Source: Salipiger pentaromativorans (GTDB lineage: Bacteria; Pseudomonadota; Alphaproteobacteria; Rhodobacterales; Rhodobacteraceae). From it: a stretch of DNA of 64,000 nucleotides. The notes below the pieces were generated by a model. The model searched no databases. It worked only from the letters and a program-made list of their open reading frames with translations, and was not told where the DNA came from. Positions 26,063 through 35,183 of the stretch are shown here, in pieces. Each line of letters begins with the position of its first letter. The stretch's first letter is position 1. The translations under genes and the position numbers were made by a program. The stretch covers positions 1 through 64,000 of the forward strand of contig NZ_JAMDHK010000002.1 in NCBI RefSeq assembly GCF_024721115.1, in the 5' to 3' direction.

Positions 26063-27396
26063 GCCACCTCTTCTATCAGGGGCACGGGCGCAAACCCGTG
26101 CTGGACCAGGCCCGCGGCGTCTATATGTGGGACACCGACGGCAAGCGCTATCTCGATGGCTCGTCCGGCGCGATGGTCTGCAATATCGGCCATTCCAATG
26201 CCAATGTGCTTGCCGCCATGCGCGAGCAGATGGACCGCGCGACCTTTGGCTACCGGCTGCATTTCGAGACCGAGGCGAGCGAGCGGCTGGCACGCAAGAC
26301 CGTCGAGAAGATGCCCGAGGGGCTCGACAAGGTGTTCTTCGTCTCCGGCGGGTCGGAGGCGATCGAAAGCGCCATGAAGCTCGCCCGGCAATATGCCGTG
26401 GCCATCGGGCAGGGCAGCCGCTGGAAGGTCATTTCGCGCAGCCCCTCCTATCACGGCTGTACGCTCGGCGCGCTGGCGGTCACCGGCTATGCCTCGCTGA
26501 CCGAGCCCTTCGCGCCGATGATGCGGGAAATGCCCAAGGTGCCCGCGCCGCGCGCCTATCTCGACGGGCTCGATCCCTCTGACCCCGCGACCGGGCACCA
26601 TTACGCCGATCTTCTGGACGCGCAGATCATGCGCGAGGGGCCCGAATCCGTACTGGCCTTCATCCTCGAGCCGGTGGGCGGCGCCTCGACCGGCGCGCTG
26701 GTTCCGCCCGAGGGCTATATGGCGCGCATCCGCGAGATCTGCGACCGTCATGGCGTGCTGCTGATCATGGACGAGGTGATGACCGGGGCCGGGCGCACCG
26801 GGGCCTTTCTGGGCTGCGAACACTGGAACACACGGCCCGACATCGTGGTGATGTCCAAGGGGTTCGCCGCCGGCTATGCGCCTCTGGGCGGTATCGTGGC
26901 GCCCGACTGGATGGTGGCGCCGGTGCTGGACCAGGGCGGTTTCGCGCATGGCTTCACCTATGCGGGCAACCCGCTGGCCTGTGCCGCAGGCAGTGCCGTG
27001 CTGGACGAGATCGACCGTATGAACCTTGTGGAGAATGCCGCCGTCATGGGCGACAAGCTCAAGGCGCGGCTGCACGCGCTGGCGCAGCGCCACGAGATCA
27101 TCGGCGATGTGCGCGGCAAGGGGCTGTTGCTGGCCTTCGAGTTCATGTCCGATCCGGTGACGAAAACACCGCTGCCGAAAGAGTGGCGCGCCTTCGACCG
27201 TTTTGTGCAGATCGCCTATGATAACGGGCTGATCGTCTATTCCCGCCGCACCCGCGACGGGATCGAGGGCGATCATATCCTTGTCTGTCCGCCGCTCATC
27301 GTGGAGGACACGCATCTGGACGAGATCGTCGAGGGGCTGGACCGGTCGCTGGGGCAGTTCCGGGCCGAGCTGCCGGCGCTCGGCAGGGTGTCGTGA
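26059..27396 (+). CDS. Class III PLP-dependent aminotransferase
   Basis: A 445-residue omega-aminotransferase of fold type I. PLP-binding features are SGGSEAIESAMKLARQ, YHGCTLGALAVTGY, Asp238 (LIMDEVMTG) and Schiff-base Lys267 (VVMSKGFAAGYAPLGG). These enzymes move terminal or beta amino groups of diamines, beta-alanine, GABA or taurine to keto acids. Its place between the polyamine-type importer and a beta-keto acid cleavage enzyme suggests it makes a beta-keto acid from the imported compound. ATGA and TGATG couplings on both sides. Confidence 0.93.
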   Translation: MSHLFYQGHGRKPVLDQARGVYMWDTDGKRYLDGSSGAMVCNIGHSNANVLAAMREQMDRATFGYRLHFETEASERLARKTVEKMPEGLDKVFFVSGGSEAIESAMKLARQYAVAIGQGSRWKVISRSPSYHGCTLGALAVTGYASLTEPFAPMMREMPKVPAPRAYLDGLDPSDPATGHHYADLLDAQIMREGPESVLAFILEPVGGASTGALVPPEGYMARIREICDRHGVLLIMDEVMTGAGRTGAFLGCEHWNTRPDIVVMSKGFAAGYAPLGGIVAPDWMVAPVLDQGGFAHGFTYAGNPLACAAGSAVLDEIDRMNLVENAAVMGDKLKARLHALAQRHEIIGDVRGKGLLLAFEFMSDPVTKTPLPKEWRAFDRFVQIAYDNGLIVYSRRTRDGIEGDHILVCPPLIVEDTHLDEIVEGLDRSLGQFRAELPALGRVS

Positions 27397-28322
27397 TGTC
27401 CAAGATCCTCATCACCTGTGCGCTGACCGGGTCGATTCACACGCCCTCCATGTCGCCTTACCTTCCGGTGACCGCCGAGGAGATCGCCGAACAGGGCGTG
27501 GCCGCCGCCGAGGCCGGCGCGGCCATCCTGCATCTGCACGCGCGCGATCCCGAAACCGGCCGGCCCTCGGCGGATCCGGCGCATTACGCCGCGTTCCTGC
27601 CTCGGCTGAAACAGGCCACCGGGGCGGTGCTCAACCTCACCACCGGCGGCAGCGCGGTGATGACGCTCGACGAGCGTCTGGCCGCGCCGCTGGCCGCCGC
27701 GCCGGAGATGTGCTCGCTCAACATGGGCAGCATGAATTTCGCGCTCTACCCGATGGCCGAGCGGATTTCCGAGTGGAAACACGATTGGGAACAGCCGTTC
27801 CTGGAAAACTCCGACGATCTGATCTTCAAGAACACGCCGCGCGACATTGCATATGTGCTGACCGAACTGGGCGTGAAGCGTGGCGCGAAATTCGAGTTCG
27901 AATGCTACGATGTCGGCCATCTCTACATGCTGCGGCATTTCATGGATCGCGGTCTGGTCGCGGGGCCGGTGTTCCTGCAATTCGTTTTCGGGGTGCTTGG
28001 CGGGATCGGGGCCGATCCGGAAAACCTCATGCATATGAAGCGGATCGCGGACAAGCTGTTTGGCGACGACTACCGGTTCTCGGTGCTGGCGGCGGGGCGT
28101 CACCAGATGCCGCTTGCCAGCATGGCGGCGGCGATGGGCGGCCATGTGCGCGTGGGGCTGGAAGACAGCCTGACGATCTCTCGGGGCAAGCTGGCGCGCT
28201 CGAACGCCGAACAGGTCGAGAAGGTGCGCCGCATCGTCGAGGAGCTTGGGCGCGAGCCCGCCACCCCGGACGAGGCCCGCGCGCTTCTGGGGCTCAAGGG
28301 CGCCGACCGGACGGCGATATGA
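27396..28322 (+). CDS. BKACE beta-keto acid cleavage enzyme
   Basis: A 308-residue member of the BKACE family (3-keto-5-aminohexanoate cleavage type, DUF849). It uses Zn and acetyl-CoA to split a beta-keto acid into acetoacetate and an acyl-CoA. His46 and His48 (HLHARDP) and Glu256 (GLEDSL) fit the metal site. BKACE substrates vary widely and are only predictable from the pocket. Here the neighbours suggest an amino- or acetamido-substituted beta-keto acid. Start codon overlaps the aminotransferase stop. Confidence 0.92.
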   Translation: MSKILITCALTGSIHTPSMSPYLPVTAEEIAEQGVAAAEAGAAILHLHARDPETGRPSADPAHYAAFLPRLKQATGAVLNLTTGGSAVMTLDERLAAPLAAAPEMCSLNMGSMNFALYPMAERISEWKHDWEQPFLENSDDLIFKNTPRDIAYVLTELGVKRGAKFEFECYDVGHLYMLRHFMDRGLVAGPVFLQFVFGVLGGIGADPENLMHMKRIADKLFGDDYRFSVLAAGRHQMPLASMAAAMGGHVRVGLEDSLTISRGKLARSNAEQVEKVRRIVEELGREPATPDEARALLGLKGADRTAI

Positions 28323-28798
28323 GCATTCGTTTCCGACCGGCCGGCGAGGCCGATGTGCCGCGTCTCAATGCGGCGCTGGCGCGGCTGTCGGCGGATCTGG
28401 GCGACCGGCACAAGGCCAGCGACGCGGATCTGCGCCGGGCGGGGTTCGGCCCGCACCCGGTCTTTCGCGCGATGCTGGCGGAAGAGGCGGGTGCCGTGCT
28501 GGGCGTGTCGCTTTATTCGCCGAGCTTTTCCACCGCGCGCGGGCTCACCATTGCCTATGTCGCCGATCTCTGGGTCTCGGCAGAGCGGCGCGGCCAGCGG
28601 CTCGGGCCCCGGCTGCTGGCTGCGGTGGCGCGCGATGCCATGTCAACATGGGGCGCCAGAGCGTTGAAACTCAACGTTTATCATGAAAAGGCCGATGCGC
28701 GGCGCTTTTACGAGCGGCTGGGGTTCGTCCCGGCCACCCATCACACCGAGATGTATCTGGACGAGGCCGCGACAGCGGCCCTTGGAGCGAGCCAATGA
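28319..28798 (+). CDS. GNAT-family N-acetyltransferase
   Basis: A 159-residue acetyltransferase with the acetyl-CoA loop RRGQRLGPRLLAAVA and the C-terminal strand-helix ARRFYERLGFVPA. It is coupled by ATGA to both neighbours. It may acetylate the same amine that the downstream amidohydrolase deacetylates, or an intermediate or a toxic amine. No substrate can be assigned. Confidence 0.88.
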   Translation: MSIRFRPAGEADVPRLNAALARLSADLGDRHKASDADLRRAGFGPHPVFRAMLAEEAGAVLGVSLYSPSFSTARGLTIAYVADLWVSAERRGQRLGPRLLAAVARDAMSTWGARALKLNVYHEKADARRFYERLGFVPATHHTEMYLDEAATAALGASQ

Positions 28799-29817
28799 AA
28801 GCGTTTTTCGATCCCCGGCAATGGAAGCATGCGCCCCGGCATTTCATGGCCAACGGCGCGCTGCTGCCCAACCCCGAAGAGCCGCGCCGGATCGACATTC
28901 TGACCGACGGCGCGCTTGCGGCGGGCTGTTCCTTCGAGACACCGGAGGATGCCGGGCTCGGCCCCATCGCGGCGCTGCACAGCGCGGAATACATCGCGTT
29001 CCTGCGCAACATCTATACGCGCTGGCGCCGGATCGACGGGGCCGGGGAGGAGGTGATCCCCAATATCCACCCCGCCAACCGCACCGATGGATACCCCAAA
29101 TCCGCCGTCGGGCAGGCCGGGTTTCACCAGGCCGATACCGCCTGTCCCATCGCCGAACACACCTATGAGGCGGCCTATTGGTCGGCGCAGACGGCGATTG
29201 CCGGCGCCGATGCGCTGAGTGCCGGCGCCTCTCTGGCCTATACGCTGTCGCGCCCGCCGGGGCATCACGCCTTTGCGGATCTCGCGGGAGGGTTCTGTTT
29301 CTTCAACAATTCCGGCATCGCGGCGGAACGGCTTCGCGCGCGGGGGATGCGCCCGGCCATCGTCGATGTCGATGTGCATCACGGCAACGGGACGCAGGGG
29401 ATCTTCTATGCGCGGGGCGATGTCCTGACCGTCTCGATCCACGCCGATCCGGCGCGGTTCTATCCGTTCTTCTGGGGGCATGCGCAGGAACGCGGCGAGG
29501 GCGCCGGGCTGGGCGCCAACCTCAACCTGCCGCTGGCCCGCGGCACCGGGGACGAAGACTATCTGCGCACGCTCGGCACCGCGCTGGAGCGGGTGGAGAG
29601 CTTTGGCGCCGATGTCATCGTTGTGGCGCTGGGGCTCGATGCCTCGATCGACGATCCGTTCAAGGGGCTCGCGGTCACGCAAGAGGGGTTCGCCCGGATC
29701 GGCGCGGCCTTTGCCGCGACCGGTCTGCCGGTGCTCTTCGTGCAGGAGGGCGGCTATGTGAGCGACACGCTGGGCGCCAATCTGACCGCTGTGCTCAAGG
29801 GCGCGCAGGCGGGCTAG
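28795..29817 (+). CDS. Acetylpolyamine amidohydrolase (HDAC-like)
   Basis: A 340-residue zinc hydrolase of the histone-deacetylase superfamily. Length, catalytic pair His158-His159 (RPPGHHAF), Zn ligands Asp193 and His195 (DVDVHHGNGTQ) and Asp282 (GLDAS), the EGGY tyrosine, and the long loop IPNIHPANRTDGYPKSA match the bacterial acetylpolyamine amidohydrolases, which remove acetyl from acetylputrescine, acetylcadaverine and similar amines. It ends the operon. Its TAG shares CTAG with the stop of the convergent cytochrome gene. Confidence 0.93.
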   Translation: MKAFFDPRQWKHAPRHFMANGALLPNPEEPRRIDILTDGALAAGCSFETPEDAGLGPIAALHSAEYIAFLRNIYTRWRRIDGAGEEVIPNIHPANRTDGYPKSAVGQAGFHQADTACPIAEHTYEAAYWSAQTAIAGADALSAGASLAYTLSRPPGHHAFADLAGGFCFFNNSGIAAERLRARGMRPAIVDVDVHHGNGTQGIFYARGDVLTVSIHADPARFYPFFWGHAQERGEGAGLGANLNLPLARGTGDEDYLRTLGTALERVESFGADVIVVALGLDASIDDPFKGLAVTQEGFARIGAAFAATGLPVLFVQEGGYVSDTLGANLTAVLKGAQAG

Positions 29818-30080
29818 CGATCCGGGTCGAGGCTGGCGAGCCAGCCATGCAGGGCGGCGATCTCCGTCGGCTCGAGGGCGAATTCCGGCATCTGGTCGAA
29901 ACCGTGCAGCGCCCGTTTCAGCGTGCCCAGGGGCACGGCGCGGATGTCGGGCGCGCGGTCGTCGCCAGCGGCGTCTTCCATATGGCAGGCGCTGCACTGC
30001 TCGGCAAACAGCGTGGCGCCGTCCTGCGCCGAAGCGGCGGCGGGCAGAACACAGAACGCGAGGAACGGAAGGCGGATCAT
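29814..30080 (-). CDS. Small c-type cytochrome
   Basis: An 88-residue exported cytochrome: signal peptide MIRLPFLAFCVLPAAASA, heme site CSACH at residues 29-33 and probable axial Met64 (FDQMPEF). It would carry electrons in the periplasm. Redox partners are not evident. The last four bases overlap the stop of the amidohydrolase gene tail to tail. Confidence 0.88.
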   Translation of the reverse strand: MIRLPFLAFCVLPAAASAQDGATLFAEQCSACHMEDAAGDDRAPDIRAVPLGTLKRALHGFDQMPEFALEPTEIAALHGWLASLDPDR

Positions 30081-30160
30081 GATGACCTGTTCTAGCGCCT
30101 GTCCCGTGACAGCAGCGTGACGGGGGGGGCGCGGCGGATCGGCGCGGGGCAGGGGCCGGG

Positions 30161-31051
30161 CTAGCGGGCGATCTCGCGCAGCAGCCAGTCGCGGAAACGC
30201 TGCACATGCGGGCTGGTCCGGGCACGTTCGGGCAGGATCAGCGCGTAATGCTCGCCGGTGGCGAAGCGGCGCGGCGCGGCCAGCGCCAGCGCGCCGCGCT
30301 TGAGCGCCGGGCGCGCGACGATCTCGGGCATAATGCCCACGCCGAGCCCGGCGATGGCAGCATCCACGATCATGTCGAAATGATCGAAACGCGCGCCGCG
30401 CAGGATGCGGCGCGGGTCGGTGTCGGAGCCGCGGAACCAGTCGAGCCAAAGTGTCGGGCGGGTGGATTGCTGTAGCAGCGGCAGTTCCAGAAGCTCGGCA
30501 TCGTCCAGCGCGGCGCGGCCCTGCAGCAGTGCCGGCGCGGCGACGATCACCAGCGTTTCGGGCAGGATCGGTTCGGCGCTGGCGCCGGGCATATCATGCC
30601 GGTTGCGCATAATGGCCAGATCGAAGGGTTCGCGCCCGAAATCCACCGGCAGCAGCCGCGCCGAAAGGTCGAGACTGATTTCCGGCGCCTCGCGGGCAAA
30701 GCGTGCGAGCCGCGGGATCAGCCAGATCCGTGCCAGGCTCGGCAGCACCGCCATGCGCAGCACCGCGTCGCGTCCGCCGAAGGCCATCACCCCCATCGCC
30801 GCGTCGTCGAGCCCGGCCAGCAGCCGCTCGGCGCGGTCCAGAAACGCATGGCCGGCCGGCGAAAGCACCAGCCGTTGCCGCACGCGGTTGAAGAGGGCAA
30901 CGCCCAGCCGATCCTCGAGCGAGGCCAGCGAGCGCGAGATGGCGCTTTGCGTCAGCCCGAGGCTTTCCGCCGCCATCGTCGTGGTGCCGCGCCGGGCGCA
31001 GGCGGTGAAGGCTTCCAGCTCGGCGACCGAGGGCATATAGGGTTTGCGCAT
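30161..31051 (-). CDS. LysR regulator (GcvA-like), probable gcdH regulator
   Basis: A 296-residue LysR regulator of the GcvA type: MPSVAELEAFTACARRGTTTMAAESLGLTQSAISRSLASLE, then a substrate-binding domain. It is divergent from the glutaryl-CoA dehydrogenase gene with 129 bp between them. In that gap ATGAG and CTCAT are spaced by five bases (31087-31101), a possible operator. Control of glutarate/lysine degradation is inferred from position only. Confidence 0.9.
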   Translation of the reverse strand: MRKPYMPSVAELEAFTACARRGTTTMAAESLGLTQSAISRSLASLEDRLGVALFNRVRQRLVLSPAGHAFLDRAERLLAGLDDAAMGVMAFGGRDAVLRMAVLPSLARIWLIPRLARFAREAPEISLDLSARLLPVDFGREPFDLAIMRNRHDMPGASAEPILPETLVIVAAPALLQGRAALDDAELLELPLLQQSTRPTLWLDWFRGSDTDPRRILRGARFDHFDMIVDAAIAGLGVGIMPEIVARPALKRGALALAAPRRFATGEHYALILPERARTSPHVQRFRDWLLREIAR

Positions 31052-31180
31052 GGGCCGGGCTCCTCTGCGGCGGGCATGCGAATACTATGAGTTTTCCTCA
31101 TTGGTTGCGCAAATTAAATCGTTTCCCTGCGGCCTCCGTCCGGCTTAGGGTGTCCGGCGAAACAGATAGGATAGAGACCC

Positions 31181-32401
31181 ATGGCCGACGCCCCCGATCT
31201 TCGCCCCAAGGACCGCCCCGCGCTTGCCGCCTTCTCCTGGGAGGATCCCTTCCTGTTCGACGGGCAGCTTGAGGAAGACGAGCGCATGATCGCCGAAAGC
31301 GCCCGTGCCTTCGCGCAGGACAAGCTGCTGCCGCGCGTCGAACACGCCTATATGGAGGAAGAGACCGATCCGGCGATCTTTGCCGAGATGGGCGCGCAGG
31401 GGCTTCTGGGGGTCACGGTGCCCGAGCAATATGGCGGCATCGGCGCGGGCTATGTGAGCTACGGGCTTGTGGCGCGCGAGATCGAGCGGGTCGATAGCGG
31501 TTACCGCTCGATGATGTCGGTGCAATCGAGCCTCGTGATGTACCCGATCTATGCCTATGGCTCGGAAGCGCAGCGGATGAAATACCTGCCGAAACTGGCC
31601 TCGGGCGAATGGATCGGCTGTTTCGGCCTGACCGAACCGGACGCGGGCAGCGATCCGGCGGGCATGAAGACGCGCGCGGTGAAGACCGAGGGCGGCTATG
31701 TGCTCAAGGGTGCGAAGATGTGGATCTCGAACGCGCCCATCGCCGATGTCTTTGTGGTCTGGGCGAAATCCGAGGCGCATGGCGGCAAGATCCGCGGCTT
31801 CGTGCTGGAAAAGGGCATGAAGGGGCTCAGCGCGCCGAAGATCGGCGGCAAGCTGTCGCTGCGGGCGTCCATCACCGGCGAGATCGTGCTGGACGATGTC
31901 GAGGTGGGCGAAGACGCGCTGCTGCCCAATGTGGAGGGGCTGAAGGGGCCGTTCGGCTGTCTCAACCGGGCGCGCTATGGCATCGCCTGGGGCGTGATGG
32001 GCGCGGCGGAGGCCTGCTGGCATCAGGCGCGGCAATACGGGCTCGACCGCAAGCAGTTCGACAAGCCCATCGCCGGCACGCAGCTTTATCAGAAGAAGCT
32101 CGCCGATATGCAGACCGAGATCGCGCTGGGGCTTCAGGCCTGCCTGCGGGTCGGGCGGCTGATGGACAGCGCGCAGGCCGCGCCCGAGATGATCTCGCTC
32201 ATCAAGCGCAACAATTGCGGCAAGGCGCTGGATGTGGCGCGGATGGCGCGCGACATGCATGGCGGCAACGGCATCCAGATCGAATACGGCGTGATGCGCC
32301 ATGCGGCGAACCTCGAGACGGTGAACACCTATGAGGGCACCCATGACGTGCATGCGCTGATCCTGGGCCGGGCGCAGACCGGGATTCAGGCGTTTTTCTG
32401 A
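31181..32401 (+). CDS. gcdH: Glutaryl-CoA dehydrogenase
   Basis: A 406-residue acyl-CoA dehydrogenase. FAD and substrate motifs ([30 protein letters not shown]) and the catalytic Glu in [10 protein letters not shown] fit the glutaryl-CoA branch, which oxidises and decarboxylates glutaryl-CoA to crotonyl-CoA in lysine, tryptophan and glutarate breakdown. Followed by a palindromic repeat and a terminator. Confidence 0.93.
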   Translation: MADAPDLRPKDRPALAAFSWEDPFLFDGQLEEDERMIAESARAFAQDKLLPRVEHAYMEEETDPAIFAEMGAQGLLGVTVPEQYGGIGAGYVSYGLVAREIERVDSGYRSMMSVQSSLVMYPIYAYGSEAQRMKYLPKLASGEWIGCFGLTEPDAGSDPAGMKTRAVKTEGGYVLKGAKMWISNAPIADVFVVWAKSEAHGGKIRGFVLEKGMKGLSAPKIGGKLSLRASITGEIVLDDVEVGEDALLPNVEGLKGPFGCLNRARYGIAWGVMGAAEACWHQARQYGLDRKQFDKPIAGTQLYQKKLADMQTEIALGLQACLRVGRLMDSAQAAPEMISLIKRNNCGKALDVARMARDMHGGNGIQIEYGVMRHAANLETVNTYEGTHDVHALILGRAQTGIQAFF

Positions 32402-32416
32402 CGCGGTTTTGAGGGG

Positions 32417-32440
32417 GGTGGGCAGATTGCCCACCCTACG
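32417..32440 (+). repeat. Dispersed palindromic repeat, copy 3
   Basis: GGTGGGCA, three-base loop GAT, TGCCCACC, then CTACG. It is one base shorter in the loop than the other three copies. It lies between the gcdH stop and its terminator. Confidence 0.9.
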
Positions 32441-32443
32441 GGC

Positions 32444-32467
32444 CGCGCCTCTTGGCGTGATTTTTTT
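32444..32467 (+). terminator. Intrinsic terminator of gcdH
   Basis: CGCGCC pairs with GGCGTG (one G-U) around loop TCTT, followed by A and seven T. It is directly followed by the 20-bp motif that recurs in four places. Confidence 0.85.
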
Positions 32468-32469
32468 GA

Positions 32470-32490
32470 GTATTTGGAGAAAGATGAAAG
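32470..32490 (+). repeat. Hairpin-linked motif, copy A
   Basis: GTATTTGGAGAAAGATGAAA directly behind the T tract of the gcdH terminator. It is a diverged copy of the motif seen at 37087, 37321 and 49646. Confidence 0.6.
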
Positions 32491-32521
32491 GGCTTTGGCG
32501 GTGCGCTGTCCGGCGCCGGGG

Positions 32522-34711
32522 TCAGGCGGCGTTTGCCGTGCCGAAGCGGTCGTAGAAGCCTTCTCCGTCTTCCGCCAGCTCGCGCAGCAGCGCGGGGCAG
32601 GCGAAGCGGGGGCCGTAGCGCGCTGCGAGCCGGTCGCAGCGTTCGGCGGCATAGGGCGTGCCCAGCATGTCGAGCCAGCCGAACGGGCCGCCCGACCAGG
32701 GCGCGAAGCCCCAGCCGAGGATCGCGGCCACGTCGCCCTCGCGGATGTCGGTGAGCACACCCTCCTCCAGTGCCCGCACCGCCTCCAGCACCTGCACGAA
32801 GAGCAGACGGTGCTGCACGTCCAGCAGATCGGGCTGTTCCTCTTCGGACGGGTAGCGTGCCGCGAGCCCGTCCCAGAGGCCCAGCCGCCTGCCGCTGTCG
32901 TCATAGGCATAGAACCCGGCCTTTGCCTTGCGGCCGAGCCGCCCGGCCTCCGCCATCTCGAAGATCACCGCATCCACCGCGCCGTCGGGATAGGCATCGC
33001 CCAAAGCCGCGCGGGTGGCCTGCGCGATCTTCACCCCCAGCTCGATCGAGGTTTCGTCGATGAGTTGCAGCGGCCCCAGCGGCATGCCCACCAGCTTCGC
33101 CGCGTTTTCGATGAGGGCCGGGGCGACGCCTTCGCCCAGCAGGCGGATGCCCTCGTTGATATAGGGGATGATGCAGCGGTTGGCGTAGAAGAAGCGGGCG
33201 TCGTTCACCACGATGGGGGTCTTGCGGATCTGGCGCACGAAATCCAGCGCCTTGGCGACCGCGCGCGGGCCGGTTTCGCGGCCCTTGATGATCTCGACGA
33301 GCGCCATTTTCTCGACCGGCGAGAAGAAATGGATGCCGATGAACTCCTCGGGGAAGGCCAGCGCCTCCGACAGATCCGAGACCGGCAGGGTGGAGGTGTT
33401 GGTGGCAAAGACCGTGTCGGGCGCGATATGCGCTTCGGCCTTGCGGGTGGCGGCGAATTTGACCTTCGGGTCCTCGAACACCGCCTCGACGATCAGGTCG
33501 CAGCCCGCGAGCCGCGCGTAATCCCCGGTGGCGGTGATGCGCGCCAGCGCCGCCTCTTTCTGCTCGGGCGTGGATTTGCGCCGGGCGATGCCCTTGTCGA
33601 AATAGGTTGCGGTATAGGCTTTGCCTTTCTCGGCGGCCTCTGCGCTCTGGTCGACCAGCACCACCTCGATCCCTGCACGGGCGGAGACCAGCGCGATGCC
33701 CGCGCCCATCATCCCCGCGCCGAGGATGCCCAGCTTTTTCACGCCGCTTTCGGGCAGGTCGGGGCGGTTGGCGCCCTTCTCCAGCGCCTGCTTGCTCTGG
33801 AACAGGGTGCGGATCATGGCGGCGGAAGAAGGGTTCAGCAACACGCTGGTGAACCAGCGCGCCTCGATTTTCAGCGCCGTGTCGAAAGGCACCAGCGCGC
33901 CCTCGTAGACGGCGCTCAGCATCGCCTTGGCGGCCGGGTAGACGCCCTTGGTCTTGCCCATGACCATGGCGTTGGCGCCGACGAAGGTCATGAAGCCCGA
34001 GGGGTGATAGGGCGCGCCGCCCGGCAGCTTGTAGCCTTTTTTATCCCAGGGTTTGACGAGATCGGCCTCGGCGGCGCTTTGCACCCAGGCGCGGGCGGCG
34101 GCGAGCGGGTCGTCGCAGACCTCGTCGATGAGCCCGGCGGCCCTGGCCTGTTGCGGGGTGCAGAGCTTGCCTTCCAGCAGGTAAGGCGCGGCGCCCATGG
34201 CGCCCAGCTTGCGCACCAGCCGTGTGGTGCCGCCGGCGCCTGGGAAGATGCCGACGAGGATCTCCGGCAGGCCGATCCTGGCCTTGGCGTTGTCGGCGGC
34301 AAAGATCCGGTGGCAGGCCAGCGGCAGCTCCAGCCCGATGCCGAGCGCGGTGCCGGGCAGGGCGGCGGCGATGGGTTTGCCGCCCCTGTTCTGCGCATCC
34401 ATGCCAGCGCGTTCGATCTTGCGCAGCAGCGCGTGGATGCGGGTGAGCCCGTCGAAGATGCTCTGCGCGGGATCGTCGCCATCCTCGCGCATGGTTGCCA
34501 GCACGTTCAGATCCATCCCGCCCGCGAAGCTGCCGGGCTTGCCGCTGGTGATCACGATACCCTTGACGCGGGTGTCGGCGAGGGCGCTGTCGATCAGCGC
34601 CTCAAGGTCAAGAAACCCCTGCAGGCTCATGACATTCATGGATTTTCCCGGCGTGTCCCAGGAAATGACGGCGACCCCGTCGGCGCCGGTTTCGAGGCTG
34701 AAATCGCTCAT
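32522..34711 (-). CDS. fadJ: FadJ/FadB-type bifunctional beta-oxidation enzyme
   Basis: A 729-residue fusion: enoyl-CoA hydratase domain (about 1-290; GSFAGGMDLN, PLACHRIFAADNAKARIGLPE, GIFPGAGGTTRL) and 3-hydroxyacyl-CoA dehydrogenase (about 325-729; NAD site LGILGAGMMGAGIA, catalytic region GIHFFSPVEKM, C-terminal repeats). It performs two consecutive steps of fatty acid beta-oxidation. It overlaps the upstream cupin gene by ATGA. The thiolase two genes upstream is its natural partner. Confidence 0.95.
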   Translation of the reverse strand: MSDFSLETGADGVAVISWDTPGKSMNVMSLQGFLDLEALIDSALADTRVKGIVITSGKPGSFAGGMDLNVLATMREDGDDPAQSIFDGLTRIHALLRKIERAGMDAQNRGGKPIAAALPGTALGIGLELPLACHRIFAADNAKARIGLPEILVGIFPGAGGTTRLVRKLGAMGAAPYLLEGKLCTPQQARAAGLIDEVCDDPLAAARAWVQSAAEADLVKPWDKKGYKLPGGAPYHPSGFMTFVGANAMVMGKTKGVYPAAKAMLSAVYEGALVPFDTALKIEARWFTSVLLNPSSAAMIRTLFQSKQALEKGANRPDLPESGVKKLGILGAGMMGAGIALVSARAGIEVVLVDQSAEAAEKGKAYTATYFDKGIARRKSTPEQKEAALARITATGDYARLAGCDLIVEAVFEDPKVKFAATRKAEAHIAPDTVFATNTSTLPVSDLSEALAFPEEFIGIHFFSPVEKMALVEIIKGRETGPRAVAKALDFVRQIRKTPIVVNDARFFYANRCIIPYINEGIRLLGEGVAPALIENAAKLVGMPLGPLQLIDETSIELGVKIAQATRAALGDAYPDGAVDAVIFEMAEAGRLGRKAKAGFYAYDDSGRRLGLWDGLAARYPSEEEQPDLLDVQHRLLFVQVLEAVRALEEGVLTDIREGDVAAILGWGFAPWSGGPFGWLDMLGTPYAAERCDRLAARYGPRFACPALLRELAEDGEGFYDRFGTANAA

Positions 34712-35181
34712 GCCTCCTCTCCCGGATAGGGGCTGCCGTCGCGGCGGGAAAACGTGGCAGCGCCCTCCGCCACGTCTATTACGAGATCGACATCCGAGTA
34801 ATGCGCCCGCTCCGGATCCCTCTTCGAGCCGACCACCAGAAAGCGCGCCTCGCTGTCGGTGCGGTTGACGAAGTGATGCCCGTCCGCCAGTCCGGCGGGA
34901 AAGGCGGCGCAGTCACCGGGGCCCATGGGCGTTTCGCCCGCATCGGTCACCAGCGTGCAGGTGCCGCTGAGGATCATGACGAATTCGTCCTCGCGCTCGT
35001 GCCAGTGACGCAGCGAAGAGAGCGCGCCGGGCGCCAGGATGACCTCGTTCACGCCGAACTGGGTGAGCCCGCCCGCCTGACCCAGCCGCAGCGAGGACCG
35101 GCCCGCCATCATCTCGGCATAGGGGGCGGGGTAGATCGACCCGGTGCGCGGCGTCAGCGCGGTCTTGTCGATGATCGGCAT
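34708..35181 (-). CDS. Cupin-domain protein in the beta-oxidation operon
   Basis: A 157-residue single-domain cupin. Metal-site motifs are LRHWHEREDEFVMILSGTCTLV and a second partial motif (GLADGHHFVNR). It is placed between thiolase and FadJ and coupled to FadJ. The start giving MPIIDKTAL is two bases from the thiolase end. The role in acyl-CoA metabolism is unknown. Confidence 0.87.
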   Translation of the reverse strand: MPIIDKTALTPRTGSIYPAPYAEMMAGRSSLRLGQAGGLTQFGVNEVILAPGALSSLRHWHEREDEFVMILSGTCTLVTDAGETPMGPGDCAAFPAGLADGHHFVNRTDSEARFLVVGSKRDPERAHYSDVDLVIDVAEGAATFSRRDGSPYPGEEA

Positions 35182-35183
35182 GT

